64,000 bases of DNA from Pisolithus tinctorius (taxonomy: Eukaryota > Basidiomycota > Agaricomycetes > Boletales > Pisolithaceae), in NCBI GenBank assembly GCA_024663395.1, contig JANFAH010000025.1, positions 620,001 to 684,000 of the forward strand. The letters are read 5' to 3'. Positions 21,456-32,965 of this stretch are shown here, piece by piece; position 1 is the stretch's first letter; each line of letters starts with the position of its first letter. Below the pieces are notes generated by a model, which saw only the letters and a list, made by a program, of their open reading frames with translations, did no database searches and had not been told where the DNA came from. A program made the position numbers and the translations under genes.

Positions 21456-23327
21456 CTAGCGATTGATCGTCACATTAGGCTGCAGATCTGGGTTATTTAT
21501 CATGCCCTTAATATACTTCGCATCTACCTCCACAGTGAAGTTAGTGAGACCGAAGATGTATACATGTACCGCGCACAACGCACGGAAGAGACTGTATAAC
21601 TCAAGCTTAGCCTGAGAGTAGCAGCTTTCCACTTTGTTGAGTGTGATGGATCCGAAGCAACTTGGATAGCGTCTGCCATCTTCGCCGAGCTGGTAGAGGA
21701 TGTAGCCAACTGCGATGACCAATGTGTCAACTGCTAAAATTACTTCATGACCACACTCATAGTCAATCCTTCGGAGTGCAGGGGACTTTACAATTTTGTC
21801 CTTGAGTCGTTGCATGGCAGCACATTGTGGCTCGTCCCATGTGAATGGTACATCTTTCTGTGTGAGCGTGACTAGCGGCCATGTGATCTTGGTGAAGTCT
21901 TTGATGAAGATGCATAGCACACCGCAGACACCGAGGAAACCGCAAACCTGAGTCAGGTTGTGGCACTCGGGCCAGTCGTGGATCTTCTGCACTTTGCTTT
22001 CTTCAGGAACGCGACCTTCAAAGGTGCACTTGTGGCCAACGATCACAGCGGACGGAGTGGCTAGCACGAACTTCTTTGCCAAGACGGTGGCTCCGACGTT
22101 CTGCAAACGCTGAAGGATACAGTTAACAGCTATACAGTGATTCCAGATAAATTTCCAAATCCCAGGATTCTCTGGGATAGTCTCATAGGAGCTGTCTGCA
22201 CGCTGATAGCGGGTGGTCTCGGATTTTACGGGGACGTCATCTATGAAGGGCAGGGTATGATGCAGGATCTCATCCTGGAGAACAAATGCAGTATCTCCCT
22301 GGTATACCTGTACCGCATTCACATGACCTTGTGGCAGAGTAGTAAGCCGATGTGGTCCGAGGGGGGTACCGAAGGTGGTGAGGTCATGGGAATCGACATG
22401 GAGTGTGTGCTGGTCATACCCGGAGTAGAGGTCCATCATCACATACACCGCATATCCAGCAAAGGATTCTGTGAGGTGTTCTACGAAGGGCAGAACAGAC
22501 GCATCGCGGATGGTCACTGCATTCAGGGGCTGTAAGTCATGCATGAGGTGAAGAGACTTTCCATCTTTCTTTACCACGCAGAACCAGCGGGAGCGGTAAG
22601 CCACTGTAGAAGGTTCATACATGCCAGACTTGATGCAATCTTTAATCATGTCTATGACTTGGGCATGGATCACATTTGGGATAGGGATATTGCATTGGAC
22701 CCAAGGCATGTGCGGAATCGTAGGAATCTTTACTGGTGGGAAATACCGTTCGTCTAGGTGTCCATGCTCTGTAATGTCCCAAGCGAATGCGAGCTCATGG
22801 ACCGAAACAAGCCAAGTTACGAGTTTAAGTTCGTCTGGCCAAAGCCAATCTGCAGGGTCGAGGTCAAGTTCCGCAGCCCATTTGGCAGTGAAGCAGATGC
22901 CCGGAGTGAAGTCTGGTGGATGGGTTGGAAGCAGTTGGAGACCAGCGAGCGGGTCGTCAGGCAGGCTGCGCACAATGTGGTATTCTTCCACCATCGGGGC
23001 AGGTACTGTCCGAACCTTCTTGGCAACTGGCTTGTAAACGAGGGTGCAAACTGCGGGATCTAGTCGATAAACACTGCCAAATGCGGCTATAGCAGAGGGG
23101 TTTAGTATTGTCTGAGTGGAAGAGAGGAAAGTGAAAGCAGCCGAGGGTATTCCGGTGGGTATGTTCCACAGTACGGGTGCCATGGGCGAAGAGAAGTTCG
23201 TCGAAGTGAAGGCTAGTGATGAGACAGTAGGACTGAGGAACGGATAACAGTGGCTAAATAGGAAACAGGACGTCTTAGTAGGCTCTCCCTGACCGTTTGG
23301 TGGATCATCAATATTCAAAAACCCCAT
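21456..23327 (-). pseudogene. Element B reverse transcriptase/RNase H, full-length domain
   Basis: A 623-codon frame that begins at the frameshift junction (MGFLNIDDPPNGQGEPTKTS) and has the complete RT domain missing from A. It has a fingers region (PWVQCNIPIP, YRSRWFCVVKKDGKSLHLMH), MMDLYSGYDQ, LPFIDDVPVKS and an RNase H domain (EVILAVDTLVIAVGYILYQL). It ends at a TAG near 21,454 where A has TGG. It is the best reference copy of RT for this lineage in the window. About 90% of residues appear shared with A by eye, many differences being Arg to His or Cys. Confidence 0.87.
23318..23324 (-). other. Predicted -1 frameshift site (element B)
   Basis: The plus strand AAAACCC is GGGTTTT on the coding strand, in the same context as in element A (protease frame ends GGT TTT TGA). 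Confidence 0.62.
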
Positions 23328-23434
23328 TCAACTATACTTTGGTGGCTATGGCAGTGCTTGCCACACTTGCAGCATGGACAGCCCTCATGCCACGGGTGCA
23401 TGGGCAATGTGTACTTGCGGCCGTCATTCAGGTC

Positions 23435-24265
23435 TCAGAGAGTGATCCGCTGTCCGCCATTGGAATAATTGTTCATTACCGCACTCATAAGGCAGATGAA
23501 CAGATGTCCAAGGAGCATGTCGAAATTGGCATGTTCAATCACTTGAACCTGGAGCATGACTGGGCCAGTGCCAAAGTCGAGTTTCAGGTTCTCTAGTACA
23601 CCTACAGTAGTGTCTTTAGACATGTTAGCAGACGTCATAGTCATGAGATGATCGCAGTGCAATGGGAGTCCGATCTTTTCCCAAATGCGCCTGGGCATGG
23701 CGATGACTTCTGAACTGGAATCTAGTATGCAGTTGATTGTGATGTTGGTCCTGGGGACCTTGGCTTCGATGCAGCAGAGCGGCAGAGTGTGGTGAGCTAC
23801 AATGGAGCCGTCGTCACCGTGGATAACGCGGTCTCCATACTCGCGCATGGTTCTTTGAGGATCATGGCCAGTCAGTTCATTCACTTGTACTCCTTCTTCA
23901 TCGTCACTACGAACTACCTCAATCTCGTTTGTGGTGATGTGTTTCGCCATGGTGATGTCTCTGAACTGTTTGCAAAACTCTGGGGCAACTGCAAATAATT
24001 CTTTGACTGGCATGGCAATGCTGGTTTCGAGTACACGCTCCACGATATGCTTGGGTGTGGCTTCGTCTTTGAGAGGGAATGAGTAATGATACTGGTTTTG
24101 ATTGCGAGTTGCTGGGTATGGCATCTGTGACAGAACAATTGCCGCAGGAACGGGATCCTTGCATGCGGGCATTGGAGCCAGACTAGTTGGAGGAACATAT
24201 GGTTTCATAGCGGTGGGTGTTGGTGCAGGTGTAGAGGGATTGGATGCCTGGCGAGCAGCACACAA
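23435..24265 (-). pseudogene. Element B protease region
   Basis: A 276-codon frame with the linker (VKELFAVAPEFCKQFRDITM) and the retropepsin-like motif INCILDSSSEVIAMPRRIW. The catalytic DSG of element A is DSS here, so the protease is probably dead. The frame is stopped by TGA at 23,435 where A reads CGA (ITLRDPNDG). Downstream the original frame can be followed to the GGGTTTT site. Confidence 0.8.
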
Positions 24266-24519
24266 ACTTTGAACGCCAGGGGAAATGATTTCCTCTTCAA
24301 CAGTGGCTGCATGTGGGTCGACTCATGGAGGGTTGGCAGGACGTGCCACGGGTCGAGCTGTGATTTCAACTCCATTGAAGTGGGTGTTCTTTCCATGGGG
24401 AATGACTGCTCCCTTGTTACCTTTATCCACTTGGTAGGTAGCCCAAGCTTGAGCGACATATGCTTGGAAGTCAGGGTCGGCTAAGTCTGTGACAGGTTCA
24501 TCAGCATCTTGGACGGTGT

Positions 24520-26160
24520 TTAAGAAGGCAGAAGGCTGGATTTCCAACTGCACATCAATTTCGGGATGAGCAATGCAGAAGAGGTTAGCAGTGCCTTGCG
24601 CGGAGCAGCAGGAGTCGCAGTGCACGCACTGGCCTGGTCTCTGTCAGCCATGATGCGGTCAACAGCCTCTCTTAATGAGTTACATTCAGGGCAATGTGGG
24701 ATTTGGCTCCCATCTGCCAGATAGAGACGGTTGTCTGTACCTCTCGTGATCTTACTGGTGCGGATATAAACTTCAATGAGTGTGCACATCCTTGTCCAGT
24801 GGTTGGGGTCTGCGCAGAAACCGCAGCCAGGTCTGCGTTGCTGTGGCAGAGGCTGTGTCTGGAAGTTGTATTCCTGTTTAATGACAGTACCAGAAGGTGG
24901 CACTTGTGGCATGTACGCCGATGAGGGAGGTGCAGCTGGCAAGGCTGTGGTACCCATCGTCAGTACCATGCTACAAAGAGTGGATCCTGTCAGAAGGAAC
25001 TTGGCAGCTTTGACGACTTCTGTGAGTGGGTATGGATTGTGAGGGTGGAGGTCGGTGCGGACTATGGAGAGTCGATGATGAATTCGGTCTGCAATAGCCC
25101 TCAGGAAGCCATTCAGGAACATGGAATCCCGTTCTGTCTCTGCAAGCTTTTTAGTTTTAATGAGCAGGGCAGAAATCTTAGCGAATTTCTGCTGGTATTC
25201 CCCGAGGTCATCCTGGTTCCGCATAGGCTTGGACTGATATTCTTCGACGAGGTACTGCAAGTCTGCATGGCAGTAGCAGTGTCACCCTCGCAGCCAGGGT
25301 ACAAACCCTTAACAGCTACTATGAAGGCATCCCAGTCGTCGTCTGTGGGAGCAGCTTCCGGAAGCATTTGTCAGACCTCGGCTTCTTCGAGGTCAGCATA
25401 GCGGATTGCAGCTCTGATCTTGCCACGGTCATCAAGAGCAGCGAGAGTACTGAGGAAGTCGATGTCTTCGAGGTAGTGCGGAAGCTGCGCGGGAGAATCT
25501 CCGCTAAATTTAGGTGAGTTTTGTGTTCCATGGAGCAGCATCTGAAACTGAGGATTAGCCATTGGTGGGTTAACCTGTGGTGGTGGTGCCGGATTGGTAA
25601 CAGGTGGAACGGGTATTGGTTGCAGGTGCGAAGCAGTTGGTATAGTGTGCGAGCGAGCTGGTGGAAGCATTGGCAGGTTACTAATTGGCAGATGGGTGGT
25701 CTGCGACCAAGTGAGTGGTTGCAGCAGTGTGGCGGATGGAACTGAGAGTCTGGGTATAGATTCAGAGGCGTCAAAGAGATGGGAAAAAGAGGGCATCGGT
25801 GATGATGAATCAGATGATGTGATGGGTGTTAAAGGTGATGGCGGGGTTTTGGGCCTTCAGGGAGTCAAGTGGATAAAGCCACTGGGAAAATCAGGGGCAG
25901 TGAGATCTAGGTGATTCGACACGATGGATATCTGATCTGCTGAGATATCAGGAGGAGTGATTGCGGGTAGTACCCATGGAATGTCAGTGGGTAATTGCAC
26001 GTGATCCAGTGTTATGGGTGAAACAGGGTGGAAAATGTTGGAGTCTTCTGACAGGTTGAGATTGCAAAAGTGCAGTCGTAAATTTTCTAGTTCTGTGTGT
26101 TTGGTGGTGTGCCTGAGCGACCTTCTGGAAGCGACAGCAGAATCCCTCGCAGTGGGCTCC
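24520..26160 (-). pseudogene. Element B gag
   Basis: Two main open pieces in one coding order: a Pro-rich N-terminus with capsid start (25,796-25,371) and capsid plus nucleocapsid (25,260-24,520) ending with the zinc knuckle CGFCADPNHWTRMC. A TGA at about 25,368 replaces a Trp codon of A, and the 13-bp deletion shared with A shifts the frame before protease near 24,600. The region 26,100-26,160 directly follows the LTR and holds the primer-binding-like TGGAGCCCACTGCG on the minus strand. Confidence 0.82.
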
Positions 26161-26500
26161 AGTTGTAGAAAAGTCCAAGTAGCTGTATAATATGAGCTAG
26201 ATGGCCTAGATAACAACAATAAAAAATGAAGGGAATGAATTGCTCGTCCCAAGGGATTCTGGACTGTCGAGACTAGAAGGTGAGACCCGGCGCTTTGTAG
26301 CGGTAGTGGTTCATGACATGTGCGGCGTGGTCCGTGGAATAGTACTGGTGATGTGAGTGGTGCGAGCGGTATATGTAGTTCATGCGTGGCAGAATGCGAG
26401 ATGTGCGGTGTAGACAAAGTGTAAAGGAAACTCGTGGTGACCTTCCGAGTGCCAAAAGGTATCCTTCTGTACCTAAGTACAGGGATTTATAGTCCAGACA

Positions 26501-26877
26501 TGTGACGAGACCTAAACAACAGGGTTTGTTGTAGGCTCGCACCAAGAACCAACAGAAAAGAAGAGAGAAAGAAAGGGAGGCGGCTTAGAAGCAGGCGACT
26601 TTAGGACTCGAAGACCCAAATGAACTAGCTTAGAGCTAGTAGGGTGATTGGGCAACGATACTTATACTATAGTACACAAGGTATCGGTGAGGCGCACATG
26701 AGGTCCGTGACATCATAGTGATGTCATAATGATATCATAGTGGAGTGGAACGTACTAGAAGGAGGAAGCACAGTAAAGGTGAGGCGAGGTCTAGGCCGGA
26801 GCCCAGACTGAGACCAAGAGATAAGATAAGACAAGAAGATTAGATAAGACGAAAAGAAAAGAGTACGTATCGTAACA
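26501..26877 (-). repeat. 3' LTR of element C
   Basis: 377 bp. It contains TGAACTAGCTT (26,621-26,631), the complement of the inferred transcript start, and a TATA box on the minus strand upstream of it. It is about 15 bp shorter than the 5' LTR because of a small indel near the AAAAGA-rich end. Confidence 0.92.
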
Positions 26878-26888
26878 CTATCCCCTCC

Positions 26889-27689
26889 TTAGAAATCGAC
26901 TTCCAGGCGATTGAAGGTAGGGATGGTGTCAGTAAAGTTTTCCAGTGGTTTGAAGAGTGAGGAGAAAAGGGAAGAGTCCATGCCATGGAGTTTTCGAGGA
27001 GTGGAAGGGTTACGACGATGGAAGTCCCTGACAGCACCAGGGGCGGACTTCAAAGCGGACTCAGGTTCCCAGGTGCGATCCTCATCATGATACCCCTTCC
27101 AATGGACGAGGTATTCAAGCCTGTTCCTTTTTAGGCAAGAATCGGCGACATAGTCTACCTCAAACTCTTCATCGCCCTCGTGTCCTACCACCGGTCCTGG
27201 TCGAGTAACAGTCTGTCCCTCCAACGGCCCCCTGTATGGCTTAACCCGAGAAATGTTAACAACCGGATGGATTTTGAGGGTTTTGGGAAGTTTTAACTCA
27301 ACCGCATTAGGTTTGAGTGAAACGACCTTGTAGGGGCCAATCCATCGTTCAGTGAGTTTCCGGGAGGGACGACCTGAGAGAGAGATCTGGGAGGTTTCCA
27401 ACCAGACCATGTCACCAACAGAGTAGGAGGGGGCATCAGAGCGAGACGCGTCTGCAGACGCCCTCATTCGCTCGGCAGCTTTGTTCAAAGCCTTCCTTGT
27501 GTCCTCCAAAACCCTAGCGAGGTCTACGGCGTGGTCTGTAGCCACCTCTGCCTTGGAAAGGAAGGGTTCCATGCCCATCCTGGGGGTGTAGGAACGAGTA
27601 ACCGAGAAGGGACTCTTGCCAGTAGACTCCTGTCGCTTATTATTGTAGGAGAACTGGGCAACCTTGAGCCAGGAAGGCCAAGAGTCTTG
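26889..27689 (-). pseudogene. Element C integrase C-terminus and chromodomain
   Basis: It continues the pol frame after a stop near 27,690 (FVND-stop-QDSWPSWLKVAQFSYNN). It contains the GPF/Y-type region (RKLTERWIGPYKVVSLKPNA), VHPVVNISRVKPY-like sequence and a chromodomain (FEVDYVADSCLKRNRLEYLV, HWKGYHDEDRTWEPESAL). The aromatic residues expected for methyl-lysine binding are partly present (Tyr, Trp, Tyr). Confidence 0.88.
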
Positions 27690-29786
27690 TCAGTCATTGA
27701 CAAAGAGACAGAGATACTGCTGTAGGTCCTGGTTGAGACGTTCCGTCTGACCGTCTGTCTGGGGGTGAAAGGCAGTGGAGAGCCTGGGTTTGACCCCGAG
27801 CATTTTGCAGAGCTCAGTAGTGAACGCACTGGCGAACTGGGGGCCCCGATCAGAGATGATGGAGGAAGGTAACCCATGCTGGGTCCATACGTGATCCCAA
27901 AAGAGTTCCGCTGTCTGAAGTGAGGAGACCTCCTTGGTAGTAGGGGCAAAGACCACCTCCTTTGAGAACCTGTCTACCACCACCATGACGTTGTTGAAGC
28001 CCTGTGCCTCTGGTAGCTCCATGAAGTCAACCGAGATGTCGGTCCAGGGGTGTTCTGGGGCAGGGTTTGGAAGGAGCTTTCCTGCTGGCGGAGACCTAGA
28101 GCTTTTAGGCATCTGACAACGATGGCACGCTGAGACGTAGTCTCTAACAGTGGTGGTCATTCCAGGCCAAACATAGTTGCGGGAAATGAGCTCCAGAGTT
28201 TTCTTCCATCCAGGGTGTCCTGCAAGCGGGGTGTCATGGTGTTTTTCAAGGCAGTGAACCCTGACAGCGGGTGGCACATAGACCTTTCCCTGACAAACGT
28301 ACAGTCCTTCCCTGAGGATAGAACCCTCTGGCTGTGGTGTCACCAAGGAAGCGGACTTCAGGGCGAGGACAAGGTCAACATCCTCCCCTACCACCAAGGT
28401 AGCTGCTACCCTAGAGGGGTCAAGCAGCGTGACCCCCTGGTTATCCGTTCCTTTCTCAGGTTCATGATCTTCCCTTCTAGAAAGGGCGTCAGCCTTAGCC
28501 ATTGAAGAGCCAGGCTTGTACACCAGCTTGTAGTTGAACCAGGAGAGGTATTGGGCCCAACGTGCCTGGCGGCGATCTAGATTCTGGGCTTTCATGAAAT
28601 ACTGAAGGTTCGAGTGGTCTGTCCAAATCTCGAACTGGTAAGGGGTGGCCTCCAGATAGTGTCTCCACACCTCCAGAGCACGAATTAAGGCCAGCATCTC
28701 TTTATCAAAGACCTGGTAGTTCCGTTCTGGGGGAGACATGGAGTGAGAGTAGAAGGTGACAGGTCGCCAGAGGTCATCTTCGCATTTTACGGAGAGGACA
28801 GCACCGGTGGCGAAGTCCAAGGCATCGGTTTCTAAACGGAACTCCCTGTCTTGATCTGGAAAGGCGAGGACAGGGGCAGTGGTGAAGGCGGTCTTCAGAG
28901 CGTCAAAGGCTTGCTGTTCTCGGGGGCCCCAAGTCCAGAGTTGATCCTTTCTTGTGAGGTCGTTGAGGGGATGAGCGATTTGTGCAAAGTCCTTGATGAA
29001 GCGGCGATAGAAGTTTGCTAGTCCCAAGAAGGCTCGTACTGAGCGAACCTTCATAGGAACTGGCCACTCGGTTATGGCTTTGACCTTGTTTTCATCCATG
29101 CTGACCCCTTCGGTTCCAACCACCATGCCCAAGAACTCTACCTGCTTCTGTTTGAAGAAGCACTTCTCTGGCTTGACAAACAGGTCATTTTCCTCTAGCC
29201 TTCTTAACACCTCCAAGATGATCCTGTCATGTTCCTTTTCATCATCTGTCTTCGTGAAGATCATCAGATCATCGATGTAAACCACGAGGACGTCCTCCAT
29301 ATCACCGAAGATGTCGTTCATCATATTTTGGAAGGTGGATGGCAAGTTGCAGAGGCTGAAGTACATGACCAGTGGTTCGTAGGCCCCCTTATGAGTGACA
29401 AAGGTGGCTTTCCATTCATCTCCTTCCTTGACACGGACGTTGTTGTATCCCCATCGGAGATCCATCTTGGTGAAGAGCTTACAGCCCTTGAGTTTATCAA
29501 CGAGCTGGGAGATAAGGGGGAGGGGATACGCATTTTTGACCGTGTGCTCATTGAGGTAGTGGTAGTCTTGAACCATGCGTTTCTTTCCATCCTTCTTTGG
29601 TACAAAGAAGACCAGGGAAGTCTGCGGTGACTTTGAGGGGCGGATGTACCCTTTGTGCAGTTGGTCCTCAAGGAAGTCCGACACCTCTTTTTGTTCTTCA
29701 ACGGAAAGCGGAATAAGGCGGCCACGCTTGGGAGTGAAGGTTTCCTTGAGGTCAATCGCATGATCCCATGGCTTATGGAGCGGCAT
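27690..29786 (-). CDS. Element C reverse transcriptase, RNase H and integrase core
   Basis: A 698-residue open frame. RT: FVPKKDGKKRMVQDY, TKMDLRWGYNNVRVKEGDEW and the catalytic VVYIDDLMIFTK. RNase H: FRLETDALDFATGAVL, FDKEMLALIRAL, IWTDHSNLQYF, ADALSRRE. Integrase: zinc finger HHDTPLAGHPG with CHRCQ, and core DISVDFMELP, IISDRGPQFASAF and QTDGQTERLNQ. All RT and integrase acidic residues that I can locate are present. The upstream part of pol is separated by stops near 29,866, and the frame ends at a stop near 27,690. Confidence 0.92.
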   Translation of the reverse strand: MPLHKPWDHAIDLKETFTPKRGRLIPLSVEEQKEVSDFLEDQLHKGYIRPSKSPQTSLVFFVPKKDGKKRMVQDYHYLNEHTVKNAYPLPLISQLVDKLKGCKLFTKMDLRWGYNNVRVKEGDEWKATFVTHKGAYEPLVMYFSLCNLPSTFQNMMNDIFGDMEDVLVVYIDDLMIFTKTDDEKEHDRIILEVLRRLEENDLFVKPEKCFFKQKQVEFLGMVVGTEGVSMDENKVKAITEWPVPMKVRSVRAFLGLANFYRRFIKDFAQIAHPLNDLTRKDQLWTWGPREQQAFDALKTAFTTAPVLAFPDQDREFRLETDALDFATGAVLSVKCEDDLWRPVTFYSHSMSPPERNYQVFDKEMLALIRALEVWRHYLEATPYQFEIWTDHSNLQYFMKAQNLDRRQARWAQYLSWFNYKLVYKPGSSMAKADALSRREDHEPEKGTDNQGVTLLDPSRVAATLVVGEDVDLVLALKSASLVTPQPEGSILREGLYVCQGKVYVPPAVRVHCLEKHHDTPLAGHPGWKKTLELISRNYVWPGMTTTVRDYVSACHRCQMPKSSRSPPAGKLLPNPAPEHPWTDISVDFMELPEAQGFNNVMVVVDRFSKEVVFAPTTKEVSSLQTAELFWDHVWTQHGLPSSIISDRGPQFASAFTTELCKMLGVKPRLSTAFHPQTDGQTERLNQDLQQYLCLFVND

Positions 29787-30032
29787 CCTCTCTGACTCTT
29801 CCTTCGAGAAGACCTTCAGGTACTGATGGTACTCCTTTGGAACGAGTTCCTCAGTAGTACCAGTTCAAACCCTGGTGGAGCGAAGTTTCGGGTAGAGGTA
29901 CTCCATGTCCTGTGCCTCCTGTTCCTCTGCCATCTTCTCTGCTCTTGTCCTTGGAGCGAGATCATAACACTCACGAGGGCAGCGGGACAGTTTCACCTGT
30001 TTGGTCTCCCAACACACCTCTGGGTTGTGTTT

Positions 30033-30560
30033 TCATAGCCAAGTGTAGCCAAGTATGAGGGGATGCGTGCCGAGCATGGTGACCTGAGCCCAGACGGACT
30101 CTCGATGTCCTTGGTAGTTCATAACAAGGGAGGTGACATGCGTGATATTACCTGCCATGTTAGGGGTTCCATCGACATTAAGGACAGTGACGGGTCGGCC
30201 AAGCTTGATCAGAGGAACGTCATTTTCGTCGGCCCATTTCTTGTCCAGGAAGGTATCGTTGGCTCCGGAGTCCACCAATGCTTTTACACTCCACTTCTTT
30301 TCTCGTCCTTCCAATACCACTTCCAACTCCAACTCTGCCTTTGGGTCTGCTGTTCTTATTTTCATGGTTTCTTCTGTTTTCTGGATAGGCATATTTTTAT
30401 TTTTATCACAAGAGGAATTAAGCACCGATAGTTTTACATCTGTGGCCATGCCCACTGGGGTCGCCTCTTCAGATGGTACAGTAATCTCCGAGTTAAATAT
30501 ATCCTGCTTGGTAGGGGAATCGTCAACGCCTAAGACAGAAAACTTATTGTAAACATAGCC
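30033..30560 (-). pseudogene. Element C protease
   Basis: A retropepsin-like segment with VKALVDSGANDTFLDKKWAD (DSG catalytic motif) and HPLILGYTWL, a typical gypsy protease ending. It stops at 30,033 (TGA after TWL, where related elements continue). Further stops lie between it and RT. Confidence 0.85.
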
Positions 30561-30577
30561 AGTGGAGACCCGATCCT

Positions 30578-31636
30578 CTACTGGCTGAACTCTTTTCCCT
30601 GGCTCTTCATCTCGTTGATCTGCCTGTCGTAGAAGAAGGCCTGCATTTCTTCGAACGACATCTGGTGGAGGGCGGTTTCTTGTGCCTCCTGGGTCACTTC
30701 TTGTATGTTGGGCCTAGCGGGACCCTTTCCCTTAGCACGGGGACAATCACGTTTGTAGTGATTTCCCTGGCAGTCGAAGCACTTGATATGAGAGGGGACA
30801 GGGCAAGGAGGGAAGCGAGCAGTGCCAATTTCCATGGGGGCGCCACGACCGGGTTGGGTACCAGTAGGAGTAAAACAGGGGGAGTATAAGGGGCGGTTAT
30901 AGGAAGAATGGGGAGCGGGTTCGTTGGGATAATGATTATACAGAAGTTTGAAGCGGTCCCTGGCAAGGGCAGCTTCTCAGAAGGCGACGGTCATCTGAAG
31001 ATAATTGCCCTGAGTGTATCCCCTCCTTAGGGCCTCCTTTACGATGGCGGGGTGGATGGCGTTTTCCAGCAAGAAGCTGGCAGTCTCATCAGTGACTTGT
31101 CCTTGGACCTTCAGGGACTCAAACTTCACATAAAACTCCTCATACCGAGAGTTTCCCTGGCGCATAGTGCGCATCTGGGCTTTGGCCCACTCTACATCCG
31201 TTTGAGGGGCGAAGAATCTGTCAATGTCCTCGATCATCTTGGCTGTATTGGGCCATACTCCAGTGACGATGGCGAGGGAGAATTTGGCCTGGGCGAACCT
31301 TCCTGCCACCAGGCCAGTCATGCGGGATCATACTGCAGTGCACTTATCCTGGGCCGTTGGTAGGGCGGTCCTATTCTGCGCAACCCATACCTTCATCTTG
31401 ACCCACCATTCAGAGAACTTGGCACGATCACCGGTGTACTGACCCAGGTCGGCCATCACTTCTATCCTCCTCTGGATAACATCTGTGGGGAGGGTGTTCC
31501 ATTGGTTACGTTGACCCTCAATGGTCGTGATCGTTCCTTGAGCGTCCCTTAGCTCATTGCTTAGTCTGTAGTTTTCATCTCGAAGAGTGTCGAGAGTGTC
31601 GCAGAGGTCGGTGAGCTGGTCCTGAATGCCTTCCAT
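30578..31636 (-). pseudogene. Element C gag
   Basis: Three open pieces of one frame: coiled-coil N-terminus (31,636-31,328, DTLRDENYRLSNELRDAQ), capsid (31,321-30,977) and nucleocapsid with zinc knuckle CFDCQGNHYKRDC (30,835-30,578). In-frame stops near 31,327 and 30,976 separate them. Confidence 0.85.
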
Positions 31637-31930
31637 AGCGATCTGGACGTTTTAGGGTTTGTCAGGGGCGGAGGTTGTATTGGGGCTGCTGTGGTTCAGC
31701 GGGGAGTGAACAAGGGAAGACGGATTCAACAGAGAAGGGGTAGGAAGGAGGTGGAGGAAGGGAGTAGAGGTTGTGATCGAAGAGTGGAGTGAGCGAACGA
31801 TGCTCAGGGATGTACAGGATGAAGAGGTTGGGGTCGGGTTCTGAGGCTGGGGGACTTGGCGAGTACACCCACGAGCCTTCACAGAGGAAGCAAGGAATGG
31901 TGACGAGAGGTGCGAGGGTACAATGATGAG

Positions 31931-31941
31931 AAGCTAGTTCA
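31931..31941 (-). other. Self-priming primer-binding site of element C
   Basis: The minus strand reads TGAACTAGCTT two bases after the 5' LTR. It is the exact complement of AAGCTAGTTCA inside the LTR (32,064-32,074), which lies about 35 nt downstream of a TATAAG box. This is the arrangement of Tf1-type elements, where the transcript's first 11 nt prime reverse transcription. Confidence 0.75.
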
Positions 31942-31943
31942 AG

Positions 31944-32335
31944 TGTGACAAGACCTAAACAACAGGGTTTGTTGTAGGCTCGCACCAAGAACCAACAGAA
32001 AAGAAGAGAGAAAGAAAGGGAGGCGGCTTAGAAGCAGGTGACTTTAGGACTCGAAGACCCAAATGAACTAGCTTAGAGCTAGTAGGGTGATTGGGCAACG
32101 ATACTTATACTATAGTACATGAGGTATCGGTGAGGCGCACATGAGGTCCATGACATCATAGTGATGTCATAATGATATCATAGTGGAGCAGAACGTACTA
32201 GAAGGAGGAAGCACGGTAAAGGTGAGGCGAGGTCTAGGCTGGAGCCCAGACCGAGACCAAGAGATAAGATAAGACAAGAAGATTAGATAAGACGAAAAGA
32301 AAAGAGAAGAAAGGAAAAGAGTACGTATCGTAACA
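31944..32335 (-). repeat. 5' LTR of element C
   Basis: 392 bp. TATA box on the minus strand near 32,104-32,110; inferred start of transcript at 32,074. Confidence 0.92.
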
Positions 32336-32965
32336 AGACAAACCTGGAACCTAAGTAAGACAGGGTACAGTAAGGGAAAGCCACATGACAGTGCATACAC
32401 AGAAGACAGGCCAAAACAGAGGCCGAGGGTATACTACAAGCACTAAAGGAATAGAGGCTGTGATAAGAGAAAGAGTCCAAGGAAAAACAACAACCGGAGC
32501 ACAGCGGCTGTGGGTATAGCATTGCGCGAGAGGGAGCGAGGGTGTGGGAAGGTAGCGCGTGAACAATGGTGAGTGCCAGAGGGGAGCAGACGTAACAGTA
32601 GTCACAGAACAGTTAATGATAGGGGCTTATGCATCCAGGGAATGTGGATTCCTCACACCTGTGGGGGACTTTAATGCTGACCATCCCCAGTCAGCCACAT
32701 GGCATGGAGGACATAAATAGCTTGCCACGTGGTGATGGCAACAGTGTGGTACCAAGGGTTCGAGAACACCGGTGAGTTCCACATAGAAGCGAAGGAAGCA
32801 TAGAGCTGAAGGACGCAAGAAGGCTGTTGAATACTGTGTATAGGCATCCGGACCGATGACATAAGCGCCTCATGGCCACTAAGTATATAATTGTTAGTGC
32901 GCAGCTCAAACCTTCGCATTGATTTGATTCTTTCCCTCTCAGCAATCACCTCTACCTCACCCATC

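Larger units (their letters stand above)
26501..32335 (-). mobile_element. Element C: complete chromodomain Ty3/gypsy retrotransposon
   Basis: 5,835 bp with LTRs at 26,501-26,877 (3') and 31,944-32,335 (5'), TG...CA ends (TGTGACGAGACC to CGTAACA on the plus strand) and an exact 5-bp target duplication AGACA (26,496-26,500 and 32,336-32,340). Joining the flanks restores the B/G LTR sequence. Order on the minus strand: LTR, gag, protease, RT, RNase H, integrase, chromodomain, polypurine tract (complement CTATCCCCTCCTTAG), LTR. Overall it is close to intact, but gag has two stops and pol has at least one. Confidence 0.95.
7371..32657 (-). mobile_element. Element B: gypsy-type retrotransposon with antisense zinc-cluster gene
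   Basis: Element B reads on the minus strand from the shared LTR (26,164-32,657, itself split by element C) through gag, protease, RT and integrase to 19,716. It then carries an antisense gene (8,337-9,450) and the 3' LTR (7,371-8,025). Element A (9,790-19,170) interrupts it in the 3' flank of the antisense gene. With A and C removed it would be about 10 kb. It belongs to a gypsy lineage with LPFIDD in RT, LHIPPTVPM after the integrase zinc finger and no visible chromodomain. Stops in gag, protease and RT make it inactive. Confidence 0.85.
26164..32657 (-). repeat. Middle LTR shared by elements B and G, split by element C
   Basis: The two halves, 26,164-26,500 and 32,341-32,657, join with one copy of AGACA into an LTR of about 659 bp that is collinear with the others. 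To its left lies B's gag start, to its right G's 3' end (hairpin repeat, then antisense gene). One LTR therefore serves as 5' LTR of B and 3' LTR of G. Confidence 0.88.
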
